Source of the DNA: Angomonas deanei
Taxonomy: Eukaryota; Euglenozoa; Kinetoplastea; Trypanosomatida; Trypanosomatidae
DNA length: 64,000 nucleotides
Direction of reading: 5' to 3'
Assembly: GCA_903995115.1 (NCBI GenBank)
Contig: LR877145.1
Location: 434,001 to 498,000 of the forward strand
Made by a program: the position numbers and the translations under genes. Positions 56,044 through 64,000 of this stretch are shown piece by piece (positions within the stretch are counted from its first letter, which is position 1; each line of letters opens with the position of its first letter). The notes beneath the pieces were generated by a model that searched no databases, was not told the DNA's origin, and saw only the letters and a list, made by a program, of their open reading frames with translations.

Positions 56044-57435
56044 TTAGTCGAAGCCGGAAAACCCGGTCAACACAAATGCGTCATAATAACTCTTTTTCTC
56101 GATTTTATGGCACCAATTCCACGCGGAAGTCAGTCTGCCGTCAATACATGAACCGCCGTCATCGCCGGATCCATCGAATCCGTGCTTGAAAAAATCTGAC
56201 AAAATAGTAAGACGGAGCTCTTCGTAGCTGTGGTACTTGGAGCGAAGGAAATTTCGCAATCCGGGATACTTTGGCTTACCGACTTCATCTTCTGAAAAGA
56301 TGTGACCAAGTTCATCCAGAACATGAACGATGGGGGTGACAATTTTGGGGATGACGGAGTACTTATCGATAAAAACTAAAGGATTGGGAACATCTCTATC
56401 TCCGAGGTGGATAACTTTGATTCCGACCCAACCCCCCAGTTGCGCTTCCGTTTCACGGACAAGCGAAGACATCACCCTGTAACTTACCGGTGCGCTGCAC
56501 ATTCGGTGATATCCCTGCCCAGTGTTCACGATGCTATAATTACCCTTGCCTTCCACCAGCATATCCGTCTCCGCCGCCTCCCAGACATCAAATATTTTAC
56601 CCTGAACGTTCATCCACAACGTCAACGACTCTATCACGTACTTGGCGTGGGTAGAATGACTTTGGGTGAAGCAAGCACCGTCTTTTCCGCTTTGAATGGA
56701 GATGTTATGGGGATCAGAGGATGACAGCTCCTCAAAGTCCTTCTTTACGTAAGAGATTAGCTTCTCCAGTGGACGGGCGTTGCCCAGTAAAAACTGCCTT
56801 ACATCGTCCGCAGAGCGCAGGCAACGTTCCAACACTTTTCTCTTGGAAGCGTCAGTCCCGCCGTAACGCTCCAACAGCAGGTTCAGTCCCTCCTGTTTTT
56901 CCGCACCCTTCGGTCGTAAAAATTTGTTCTTGAAATCGAGATCGTCCAGCACCACCGAACTATCAATGGTTTCTAGCTCGCTTCCTACTGTTTTAAGAGG
57001 AAGCAGTAAATTACTCTCCAGTTTTAAATGGCGCCTGATGGAGGGCATTTGTATATCCTGAAGGAACATGACTAATTTCCCATACTCTCCCCTATTGGTG
57101 TACGGGTTAAGACGCTTGTGGCGACGAAATATTTCAAAAAGCTCCTCCAGTAAAGGGACGATCGCGCTCACATCCGTGGAGCCTGACACAAGGGCTTCTT
57201 TGGTAGAGCGGGGGACTGCATCGGAGGCTATCGCCAGTCCTGTAATAGTGTCAAACACTTCGTACATGCTTTGAATCATTTTTTCGTCTCTCCGACGTAT
57301 ACGAAAATCGTCGACGTCATCGGTGTACTCGCTGACCCGAAATGCGGCCACCACTAGCTGCAGCTTTTGCCTTTCCGGGTCGGTTAAACGCAACAGGCAT
57401 TTGGAGTAATCAAACAATATTGTGTTCTTCTTCAT
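56044..57435 (-). CDS. UPF0652 (DUF2009) family protein
   Basis: A 463-residue protein matching the eukaryotic UPF0652 family. Diagnostic blocks are NRGEYGKLVMFLQDIQMP near residue 118, CFTQSHSTHAKYVIESLTLWMNVQGKIFDVWEAAE near 275, NTGQGYHRMCSAPVSYRVM near 315, and GGWVGIKVIHLGDRDVPNPLVFIDKY near 345. The function of this family is unknown. The start is the ATG at 57435 (MKKNTILFDYSK). Confidence 0.88.
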   Translation of the reverse strand: MKKNTILFDYSKCLLRLTDPERQKLQLVVAAFRVSEYTDDVDDFRIRRRDEKMIQSMYEVFDTITGLAIASDAVPRSTKEALVSGSTDVSAIVPLLEELFEIFRRHKRLNPYTNRGEYGKLVMFLQDIQMPSIRRHLKLESNLLLPLKTVGSELETIDSSVVLDDLDFKNKFLRPKGAEKQEGLNLLLERYGGTDASKRKVLERCLRSADDVRQFLLGNARPLEKLISYVKKDFEELSSSDPHNISIQSGKDGACFTQSHSTHAKYVIESLTLWMNVQGKIFDVWEAAETDMLVEGKGNYSIVNTGQGYHRMCSAPVSYRVMSSLVRETEAQLGGWVGIKVIHLGDRDVPNPLVFIDKYSVIPKIVTPIVHVLDELGHIFSEDEVGKPKYPGLRNFLRSKYHSYEELRLTILSDFFKHGFDGSGDDGGSCIDGRLTSAWNWCHKIEKKSYYDAFVLTGFSGFD

Positions 57436-57919
57436 GTTCTAATATTCCTCTTGTGATGTTGTTTTGTTAGTCGTGAGGTGGGTAAAAGATAAATGAAAAG
57501 GGTAAAAGCGTTGTTGTTATTGTCGTTTTTAGAAGGAAAGGATCGTTCTTTGGGTCACTTTTGATGGATTGGCTGATCAACAGAATTTTGATACCAAGTA
57601 AATGAAATACAAAATATAAATGAAAAAAGGGAGAAGATTACTCTTCGGACGTTCACACATTACATGTGAAAGTCTGTTTGCTTTTTACATGTGAGTGAAC
57701 TGAATAAAAGACATTCCGTACTCCGCACACGTACTTGTATTATTATGTGTTGCACACAAAATAATGAGGGGGGAACCCACCGGGGTTGATCATCTTATGC
57801 GACCGCCTCTCCTCTACTTTGAGTGAACTGACCCTTTTCAAGCATGGAAAAACGGGAAAATGACACGCAGGGGAACTGAAAAGGATTCACTAAAGCTTCG
57901 AAGGACGACCTTTAGCGGT
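57436..57919. other. intergenic, no gene seen
   Basis: About 480 bases between the UPF0652 gene and the cysteine synthase stop. It is less AT-rich than other gaps in its lower half (57,780-57,919), with no convincing frame on the coding strand and no tRNA pattern that I can see. Confidence 0.5.
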
Positions 57920-58918
57920 TCAGTTGGTGAGTTCAGATGCGTCCACCACGGGAAGGCTTGCCACCTCATCGCGGACGCTCTTGTAGAGGGCGGTAGACAA
58001 GTAGCGCTCGCCGAAGGAGGGGATTACCGTCACTATGGTTTTGCCGGCGTTCTCGGGACGTTCACCGAGCTTCAAGGCAGCGTACACATTGGCACCGCCA
58101 GAAAACCCGCAGAAAATTCCGTCGGTGCGGGTCAGTTTTTGGGAGGTCTCAATGGCATCGTCACTCTTCACCTGCAGCACCTCATCCATGACCGACCGGT
58201 CCAACACCTCAGGGACGAAGCCCGCGCCGATACCCTGGATCTTGTGGGGACCTGGCTGACCGCCGGACAGAACAGGCGACTCAGCTGGCTCGACCGCGAT
58301 AATTTTAACATCGGGTTTCTTGGACTTCAGGAAGCGGGCAACACCGGTAAGGGTACCTCCCGTACCGACGCCAGCGACAAACGCGTCCACTTTACCCTTC
58401 GTCTGGCGCCAAATCTCGGGGCCGGTTGTTTCCTCGTGCACCAAGGAGTTGTACTTGGTGGCGAACTGATCCGCCAGAACGGCATCGGGGTTGGTGGAGA
58501 CAATCTTGTTTGCCATGGCCACAGCACCCTTCATTCCTAGGGCGGCCGGGGTGAGGATTAGCTCCGCGCCAAAGATGCGAAGTAGGCAGCGTCTCTCAAG
58601 AGACATAGATTCTGGCATCGTGATAATGACACGGTAGCCACGGACAACGCCGAGGTGGGCGAGAGCAACACCGGTGTTACCACTCGTTGCTTCCACGATC
58701 ACGGACTTTCCGGGGGTCAGCTTGCCCTCGGCTTCGGCCTTGTCGATAATTGCAAGGCCGAGGCGGTCCTTGACGGAAGCCATGGGATTTTCACTTTCCA
58801 ACTTGACAATAACGGTGGCTTTGGTGTGGTTGAGCTTCTTTAGGTAAACACAAGGTGTGTTCCCGATCAGTTGGTCGATAGAATCGGCGATATCGTCATT
58901 CCTGTTGAAGGAGCTCAT
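57920..58918 (-). CDS. cysteine synthase (O-acetylserine sulfhydrylase)
   Basis: A 332-residue PLP enzyme of fold type II. IGNTPCVYLKKL lies near residue 18. The PLP lysine is Lys50 in NPMASVKDR, the substrate loop is TSGNTG at 78-83, and the phosphate-binding GVGTGGTLTG lies near 186. QGIGAGFVPEVLD and the C-terminal CGFSGGAN follow. It makes cysteine from O-acetylserine and sulfide. The length is typical. The start is the ATG at 58918 (MSSFNRND); the TTG at 58933 is not a credible start. The base composition does not differ visibly from its neighbours. Confidence 0.96.
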   Translation of the reverse strand: MSSFNRNDDIADSIDQLIGNTPCVYLKKLNHTKATVIVKLESENPMASVKDRLGLAIIDKAEAEGKLTPGKSVIVEATSGNTGVALAHLGVVRGYRVIITMPESMSLERRCLLRIFGAELILTPAALGMKGAVAMANKIVSTNPDAVLADQFATKYNSLVHEETTGPEIWRQTKGKVDAFVAGVGTGGTLTGVARFLKSKKPDVKIIAVEPAESPVLSGGQPGPHKIQGIGAGFVPEVLDRSVMDEVLQVKSDDAIETSQKLTRTDGIFCGFSGGANVYAALKLGERPENAGKTIVTVIPSFGERYLSTALYKSVRDEVASLPVVDASELTN

Positions 58919-59124
58919 TGGGGTATAGAGCAATAATATTAATAATAGTAGTGAAACAAAAAAAGAAAACTAATCAAGCGCAGAAAGGAGGAAAAATGTA
59001 GAAAACGTTGTCGAGCAAACCTACCCGCACATGCGCACACATAGAAGTAAATGAAAAAATAATAATAAACGGTGAAGGCAATTATCATCAATGTGGTCAA
59101 CAAAAGATAGCATCTGCAGAAAAT

Positions 59125-60282
59125 CTATAAATTTGTGTATGGTTCCAGTTTCTCCCCACGATTCAGTTTGAAAAGTCTTTCGGAAGCAATTTTTAGCAAT
59201 TTAGGGTTCCTGCTTAGGTGATATTTCAGTTTTGTTTCTGAAGGCCAATGATTCCACGGGCAATCCGCCTTGCAGTCATTGAAAACTACTTCTAGCATGT
59301 GGCACACCGTGCAATACTTGCACTTACTGCTCGCCTTACCTTTGCCGTATTTTTCGTGGTAGGGCGACACACAGTCTATTCCATTTTTAGAAGTGTTCTG
59401 TTTGGGAGCGGGCGCCGGCGAAACAATTTGAGTTGGTGGCGGTGGGCTGTTTTTGCGTTGCTTAACCGTCTGAGGATCTTCCTGGGTGTCTTTATGAGAC
59501 TCATCCAGCAATAGTTTAGCGCTGGGCGGTTTGTACAAGGGTCCGAGGGCGTTCTGAAGCACCTTGGGACATTTCTCCGCGAAATCAAACGGGATGTCGG
59601 CCGCCAGGTCCCTGAGAAGGTTGACCAGCTGCGACTTGGCGTCATTAGAAATGTGCGCGTCCGAGGAGGCCGGTAGCGCAGCCTCTACATCTCTAGCTTT
59701 GGAGCAGTCAATAAAGGCGCAGAACTTCTTGATGGAGAAAACAGCGTCTGCCTTCTTTCCTTCGCCTAGTGAGGCCCACTCTTGCGTAAATACCGACAAG
59801 AACGCGTAAAAATTCAACAGTACGAAAGTGGAAGGATATCCCCCATTTTCAAAGTTGATAATTTTGCTTAAATCGCCATTCAGCATTTTTACACACCGTT
59901 GTGCAAGGCGTGAAAGCATGGCACTGTCAGGCAAGGCAAAGGACAAGCGTAGTATAATTTCAATGCTACAGAGCATCGGGCTAATATCGCCGCGATCGTG
60001 AAGAAACCCATTCGCCTCCGCGGACTCCAATGAATCAGACTGAGTTCTCAGCTGAAACAAAACGTCACTCGAAATGGTATCAACAAGGGGCATCAAGTCT
60101 TGGGTGTCGGCTTCTCTGGAGCGTTTGAGTGCTCCGCCTTGTGCCTCGTTATAAGAACAGCGAGCGGCGCTGAGCCACTGAAAGTACGCGAAAGAAGTGT
60201 GGTCAGAGGGGACTTTTTTCCCTGTACGCTTCTGTTCTATCGCTTTCGTTGAACAAAATACGTTGAACTCGCGGTCCTCCAT
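59125..60282 (-). CDS. unknown protein with a C-terminal Cys/His cluster
   Basis: A 385-residue protein. Residues 1-255 are helical and charged. A Pro/Lys-rich linker lies at about 270-300. The C-terminal part has a putative zinc cluster: KCKYCTVCHMLEVVFNDCKADCPWNHWP, with Cys spacing 2-2-9-3 followed by His. The very end is basic (KLKYHLSRNPKLLKIASERLFKLNRGEK) and could contact nucleic acid. The zinc role is inferred from spacing only, and no known finger family fits. The start is the ATG at 60282. Confidence 0.8.
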   Translation of the reverse strand: MEDREFNVFCSTKAIEQKRTGKKVPSDHTSFAYFQWLSAARCSYNEAQGGALKRSREADTQDLMPLVDTISSDVLFQLRTQSDSLESAEANGFLHDRGDISPMLCSIEIILRLSFALPDSAMLSRLAQRCVKMLNGDLSKIINFENGGYPSTFVLLNFYAFLSVFTQEWASLGEGKKADAVFSIKKFCAFIDCSKARDVEAALPASSDAHISNDAKSQLVNLLRDLAADIPFDFAEKCPKVLQNALGPLYKPPSAKLLLDESHKDTQEDPQTVKQRKNSPPPPTQIVSPAPAPKQNTSKNGIDCVSPYHEKYGKGKASSKCKYCTVCHMLEVVFNDCKADCPWNHWPSETKLKYHLSRNPKLLKIASERLFKLNRGEKLEPYTNL

Positions 60283-60532
60283 GACGACAAATCTATAGAT
60301 GGCGGTATACTAAATAAACAGAAGGAGGAGGAAAGATATCCATTTAGAACTGCGTCTACGTGTTCTAAAAAAAAAAAAAAATAGGACACTGCCACATGCT
60401 GTGGTATAATTGCATTGTAATTTTTCGCTGAATGTGCCATAGCAAAGAAAAGGATAGAGAACGCAACGCAACTACGTATATATAAATGTGTGTGTATATA
60501 AAAAGGGAGAGAGATGGACGCCACAATCAACG

Positions 60533-62002
60533 CTACTTGACTTTACCCCAGAAGAGTAACTGAAAGTGAAGCCACCACCCATTGTAAAACAGGGCTGCCC
60601 CGGTCCACAGAAGGGACGCACTAACAACCCCAAACGCAATCCAAGAAAGAACTGCGACGCCATCGAAAAGCTGAATGTTTTTAGGCAAATCGAAACCGTC
60701 GGGATTCTTGGAAAAAATATAGGTATAGTCTGTGGCGTTGGATATGCTCGTAGAGGCAAGAGAAGAAGCGTACTTGGGCGAAAACGTGAAAACTCTCCCG
60801 AGACCTCCTTCCACATCCTCGACCAGAGGATGACCCGCTTGAGGCTTCGCCAACGGCGTAGTAATCATCATTTCCTTTGAGTGCGCCAGCAGGGAAGGCT
60901 CCCCAATAGCCATCCACCTGTTAATGGTTAGGTCGAGCGAGGAGAAAAATACGTAGTCCACTTGTTGATGTTGAACGTGAAGTGCAAACGTTTCGGCGGA
61001 CAACGTAAAAACGGTCTTTACCACCGTTCGGTGTGGCAAAACGTTGCTCAGTTGGACTGTTTCAACCCTGACATCTTTCCCTAATTCCGCAAATATAATG
61101 TGCATTTGTAATTTTTGGCAGTCAAAAATTGCAAAAACATCCTTTTGGCTGTCGGTATGAACATAACTCCTGCTACAATGACACATGCTAGACGTGGAAG
61201 TGGAGAGGGTCACGGGGAGGTCCGCGTACGAGTTGGAGGCTTCATCCCATTTTAGAAGTGACACCCCTTCTTCACAGGCAAATAAAACCGACGCGCAGCC
61301 GACCCAGCACATCCGCCACGCGGGGCTGCTGCTTCCCAGATAATAACTAAACAAGGTCTTGTCGACAGTAAGCTTGGCCTTTTTAACGGAGGCGGCGGTG
61401 CTGTCAAAAAAGGTGAAAGACGTTTTGGGTTGCCGCAGGGGCTCTTCTTCCGATTGTATAATATTTGTTTGCGTATCACAGAAATATAGGTGTCTATCGT
61501 AGTCTAGGACAAATCGCGATCCATCCGGGGAAGAGTAAAACTTTTCGAACCCAAACGGAGTGTCAAGCAAAACCTCTAGAAGGGAATCGAAAATAAGCGT
61601 GTCGCCCTCTTTTTTGACGCATACTAGAAACCTCCCTCCCTCAAACGAAACTAAAGATGTCGCCAAACTGTAACAACCGGGGAGTGCCACCGAACGCATC
61701 TCTCCATTAACGATATTTTTCTTGTGAAAAAAGCAATTTGATTCGCGCAAGGGTGAATCAGAGTAGTTTCTTGCTAGCAAGCAAATGTAGCTGGATGACA
61801 TGAACGTCAAAGCTAGTATTTGGGAGGGAGGGGCTAACTCTACGGTATTTTGATAGCACTTCCCTATATAATGCACTCTTTCGGTCGACGGGATGAACAA
61901 CTCTGAAACCCGTCTATAGAGAAGAGAGACTTTGGACAACTCTATTATGTCTCGTTTATTACAAAACGAAAATACGACGGCTAATGTGTCAAAATGGTCC
62001 AT
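60533..62002 (-). CDS. unknown protein with a C-terminal membrane helix
   Basis: A 489-residue protein. The N-terminal 45 residues (DTLAVVFSFCNKRDIIELSKVSLLYRRVS) look like an F-box or F-box-like helix set. Residues 50-430 alternate strands without clear WD signatures and could be a degenerate beta-propeller. Near the C-terminus a hydrophobic span (GVAVLSWIAFGVVSASLLWTGAALF) suggests a tail anchor. Cys is frequent. No family is recognised. The start is the ATG at 62002. Confidence 0.8.
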   Translation of the reverse strand: MDHFDTLAVVFSFCNKRDIIELSKVSLLYRRVSELFIPSTERVHYIGKCYQNTVELAPPSQILALTFMSSSYICLLARNYSDSPLRESNCFFHKKNIVNGEMRSVALPGCYSLATSLVSFEGGRFLVCVKKEGDTLIFDSLLEVLLDTPFGFEKFYSSPDGSRFVLDYDRHLYFCDTQTNIIQSEEEPLRQPKTSFTFFDSTAASVKKAKLTVDKTLFSYYLGSSSPAWRMCWVGCASVLFACEEGVSLLKWDEASNSYADLPVTLSTSTSSMCHCSRSYVHTDSQKDVFAIFDCQKLQMHIIFAELGKDVRVETVQLSNVLPHRTVVKTVFTLSAETFALHVQHQQVDYVFFSSLDLTINRWMAIGEPSLLAHSKEMMITTPLAKPQAGHPLVEDVEGGLGRVFTFSPKYASSLASTSISNATDYTYIFSKNPDGFDLPKNIQLFDGVAVLSWIAFGVVSASLLWTGAALFYNGWWLHFQLLFWGKVK

Positions 62003-62194
62003 CTGTTCTGTGGTGTGGTAATCTCTTTAAATGGAAGGGATAAGAAAGGGATGAAGGAAAGAAAAGTACCGGAGAGGTCAAAAAGAGCAACAAAGCAAAG
62101 AAAAGAATAAGAAAAGGGCGGCCGCCACACGTGTTCGTGCATAGTAATTTACATCCATGATAAGTATATAAAAAAAAAAAACGAGAAAGAAAAC

Positions 62195-62506
62195 TCACCA
62201 CCGCGCAATTTCTAAAACAAAGCAAGCGAACTCATCGTACGTCAAGGAGTCGGGGTGGGTGCTCACATACTTACGAACTTTTCTTTCCGCCTCTGCGTCG
62301 GATGGAATCAGGCCGAAATGCTCGATTCCTAAATAAAAGTCTTTGACTGACTCGACGGAAACTACGCCCCTCTGGCCGACGTCCAAGGAGTTGAAGAGTT
62401 CTCTGATTCGATTGTCAGTGACGGGCAGCCCCCCAACATTGTGTTCGAACTCATCACTACTCAAGTGACGTTGGTTGTTATGGCCAGCTATCAAACTCCT
62501 TTGCAT
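62195..62506 (-). CDS. small EF-hand-like protein
   Basis: A 103-residue protein. RIRELFNSLDVGQRGVVSVESVKDFYLGI resembles one EF-hand pair element in which the loop keeps the first Asp and the Gly but lacks most acidic ligands. A second helix pair ends SLTYDEFACFVLEIARW, a typical EF-hand exit. Calcium binding is doubtful. The start is the ATG at 62506 (MQRSLIAGH); the upstream frame is hydrophobic and starts without an ATG. Confidence 0.72.
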   Translation of the reverse strand: MQRSLIAGHNNQRHLSSDEFEHNVGGLPVTDNRIRELFNSLDVGQRGVVSVESVKDFYLGIEHFGLIPSDAEAERKVRKYVSTHPDSLTYDEFACFVLEIARW

Positions 62507-62729
62507 GATGTGGAAAAATAAAGCGATTCCAGTTTTTACGAGACTAAGAAAATAGGGAAATAAAAAGTGGATAAAGTGGCGAAATATTGATTCAGACACC
62601 AGAAAGATACGAGGGCGGTAGGTAAGTATTCCGCCACATTTTTTGTTTGTATTATTGTAAGCATCGCCGAGAGGCACGGCTTACAGTAGCGTTCACAAAA
62701 TTCATTGTAAAGAGGGAGGACTGGGGAGA

Positions 62730-63095
62730 TCACTCCGGTACTCGACTCAAAAGTTCTGCCTGCATTTCCAGAGTTTTTGTTCGCGCCTCTATTCGGGCTA
62801 TTTCGTCCCTTTCCGCAATAAAGGATCTGCGAGTGGAATTTAGCGCCTCTATCTCCTTTTCTAACAAACGGGGCTCCCAGAGACGCGTCTTGGCATCTTC
62901 GAGGAGCGTTTTCGCCTGCATAGCCAATTTGTTCCGGAACAACGGTTTGAAAGGAGCAACTTTCTCGTTGAAACGCTTCTCTACATTTGCTTTGGTACAC
63001 TCACGTGGAGCGAGTTCTAACACCTCGAAAGGGCTAGACGCCCCCACTATTCGGCGGGCCTCTCTTTCGATTTCGCTGGAAACTACGAGAGCCAT
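62730..63095 (-). CDS. J-domain-like protein without HPD
   Basis: A 121-residue protein. SSPFEVLELAPRECTKANVEKRFNEKVAPFKPLFRNKLAMQAKTLLEDAKTRLW follows the J-domain order (helix I with the PFEVLEL turn, helix II, helix III with the A..LL.DA..RL pattern), but VAPFKP stands where the HPD tripeptide should be. A coiled coil follows (EKEIEALNSTRRSFIAERDEIARIEAR). Proteins of this kind (J-like) bind partners but do not stimulate Hsp70. The start is the ATG at 63095; the upstream frame begins only with a TTG. Confidence 0.75.
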   Translation of the reverse strand: MALVVSSEIEREARRIVGASSPFEVLELAPRECTKANVEKRFNEKVAPFKPLFRNKLAMQAKTLLEDAKTRLWEPRLLEKEIEALNSTRRSFIAERDEIARIEARTKTLEMQAELLSRVPE

Positions 63096-63333
63096 TGGAA
63101 GCGCCGCAGAACAATTGTACTTCTTGATCACTTTATTTTGTTGTTGTTGTGAGCGCGCATGTGTATGAAAGGGCAAGGGGAGAATGGGGTTTATAGCTTG
63201 GTGTTCGGTTTCCTTTCCGTAATGAGGCTGATGTTAATAGCACAGTGTGTCACACTGGTTGCATATGAGGGAAAAAAAAAAAAAAGGGATTTATCAAGCA
63301 GTATTTTAAATGCATTTCTCTCTTTTCATGTCT

Positions 63334-64000
63334 CTATCTCATCACGGTCATGGATTGGAGCGCACCCATGTGCAACTGGAGACGTTTGGTGTAATTCATT
63401 CTGCCGTCACGAGGATCAACAACCCACTGGACGACGGAGCCATCGTTCGCGCAGGCTGCGATTATTATGACCGACGATGAGGGGGGAGCAGCCAAAACAA
63501 CAATGGAAGTAAACGTATTCATGAAGGGAAGACAATGACGTCTTGTAATAAATTCCGTGCATGTAAAAGTTTTCCGCGGCTCCCTCACGGAAGAAATGGA
63601 AATGGTTTCGTCTTCCGCCGCACTGACTAACCAGTCGCAATCGTCAGTAAATTTTGCCACGGTGGGCGGAAATTTGTGGGCTCCAGTGATTAAGTCAAAC
63701 TTTTCCAGGCGGAGGACATCGTCTCCAGAATCTTTGGTATAGCGAGAGGAAGTGCAATTGTACAAAGCAATGACCGGACCGCCGTAGGACATGGCCATCA
63801 AACCGTAGGCATAAGACACCTCAAATACTTGGATGCTCTGGCCGCGGCCGTAATCTAGACGCGACAGGAGGATCCCGTCTTCTGGATCCCATTGGCAAAT
63901 AACGCCATCATCGCCCGTACTGTACAAATACAACTCGTCCTTTGGTTTTGCGAAAGAAACATAATGAATCCAGTCTGTGTGGCCAGCTAGGTGGTGGATT
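63334..64000 (-). CDS. WD40-repeat protein, 5' part outside the window
   Basis: The last 222 codons of a gene whose start lies beyond the window edge; the frame is open to base 64,000. WD-type units are visible: LAGHTDWIHYVSF...YLYSTGDDGVICQWD, then FTDDCDWLVSAAEDETISISSV and IIIAACANDGSVVQWVV. The stop is at 63334-63336. The role is not recognisable from this fragment. Confidence 0.82.
   Translation of the reverse strand, partial: IHHLAGHTDWIHYVSFAKPKDELYLYSTGDDGVICQWDPEDGILLSRLDYGRGQSIQVFEVSYAYGLMAMSYGGPVIALYNCTSSRYTKDSGDDVLRLEKFDLITGAHKFPPTVAKFTDDCDWLVSAAEDETISISSVREPRKTFTCTEFITRRHCLPFMNTFTSIVVLAAPPSSSVIIIAACANDGSVVQWVVDPRDGRMNYTKRLQLHMGALQSMTVMR

Overview
Organism. The window looks like a nuclear chromosome segment of a kinetoplastid, most likely a trypanosomatid. 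About 38 genes lie on the minus strand and none on the plus strand. I see no recognisable cis-introns. Intergenic stretches are short, AT-rich and full of T-runs on the coding strand, followed by an AG shortly before many ATGs, which is the layout of polycistronic transcription with spliced-leader trans-splicing. Gene content agrees: a polyubiquitin array, twin eL29 genes, flagellar proteins (EFHB-like, CFAP298), a short bromodomain factor and several lineage-style unknowns. From memory and unchecked, 2-oxoglutarate dehydrogenase E1, polyubiquitin and eL29 lie close together on Trypanosoma brucei chromosome 11 and Leishmania chromosome 36. The species cannot be named from this sequence. Cysteine synthase, which I recall as absent from T. 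brucei, argues for another species.

Layout, in order of coordinate (every gene is read from high to low). 0.2-7 kb: PI31-like proteasome regulator, long coiled-coil protein, actin-like protein, small membrane protein, EFHB-like flagellar protein. 7.4-14.0 kb: a very large Piezo-type channel gene whose coding frame changes four times. 14.3-18.7 kb: small mitochondrial-looking proteins, a bromodomain protein and two eL29 copies. 19.3-27 kb: CRAL-TRIO protein, short-chain dehydrogenase, Vps26 (retromer), Vps24/CHMP3 (ESCRT-III), GT25-like glycosyltransferase, NIPSNAP protein. 27.3-37.3 kb: 2-oxoglutarate dehydrogenase E1, SMAP-domain protein, CFAP298, a coiled-coil/helical protein with two frame changes, an FG-nucleoporin-like protein with one frame change, and a possible respiratory-chain subunit.

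37.6-48.0 kb is the most unusual part: three ubiquitin loci, each preceded by the same ~730-750 bp non-coding block. They are a 16-unit polyubiquitin array, a decayed or badly read ~8-unit array, and a strongly diverged ~3-unit array. An M20 amidohydrolase sits between the first and second. 48.3-64 kb: TPR protein, large disordered protein, NDUFAF6-like protein, SRP receptor alpha, UPF0652 protein, cysteine synthase, four unknown or small proteins, and a WD-repeat gene cut by the window edge.

How the genes fit together. This is a housekeeping transcription unit rather than an operon with one function. Recurring themes are mitochondrial metabolism and respiratory assembly, endosomal sorting, ubiquitin/proteasome, flagellum, and co-translational targeting.

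Quality. Several frame changes (Piezo gene, 32.4-34.7 kb gene, FG-like gene, array unit 15) and a run of small indels at 43.9-44.4 kb may be sequence or assembly errors. I flag them but cannot decide without reads.
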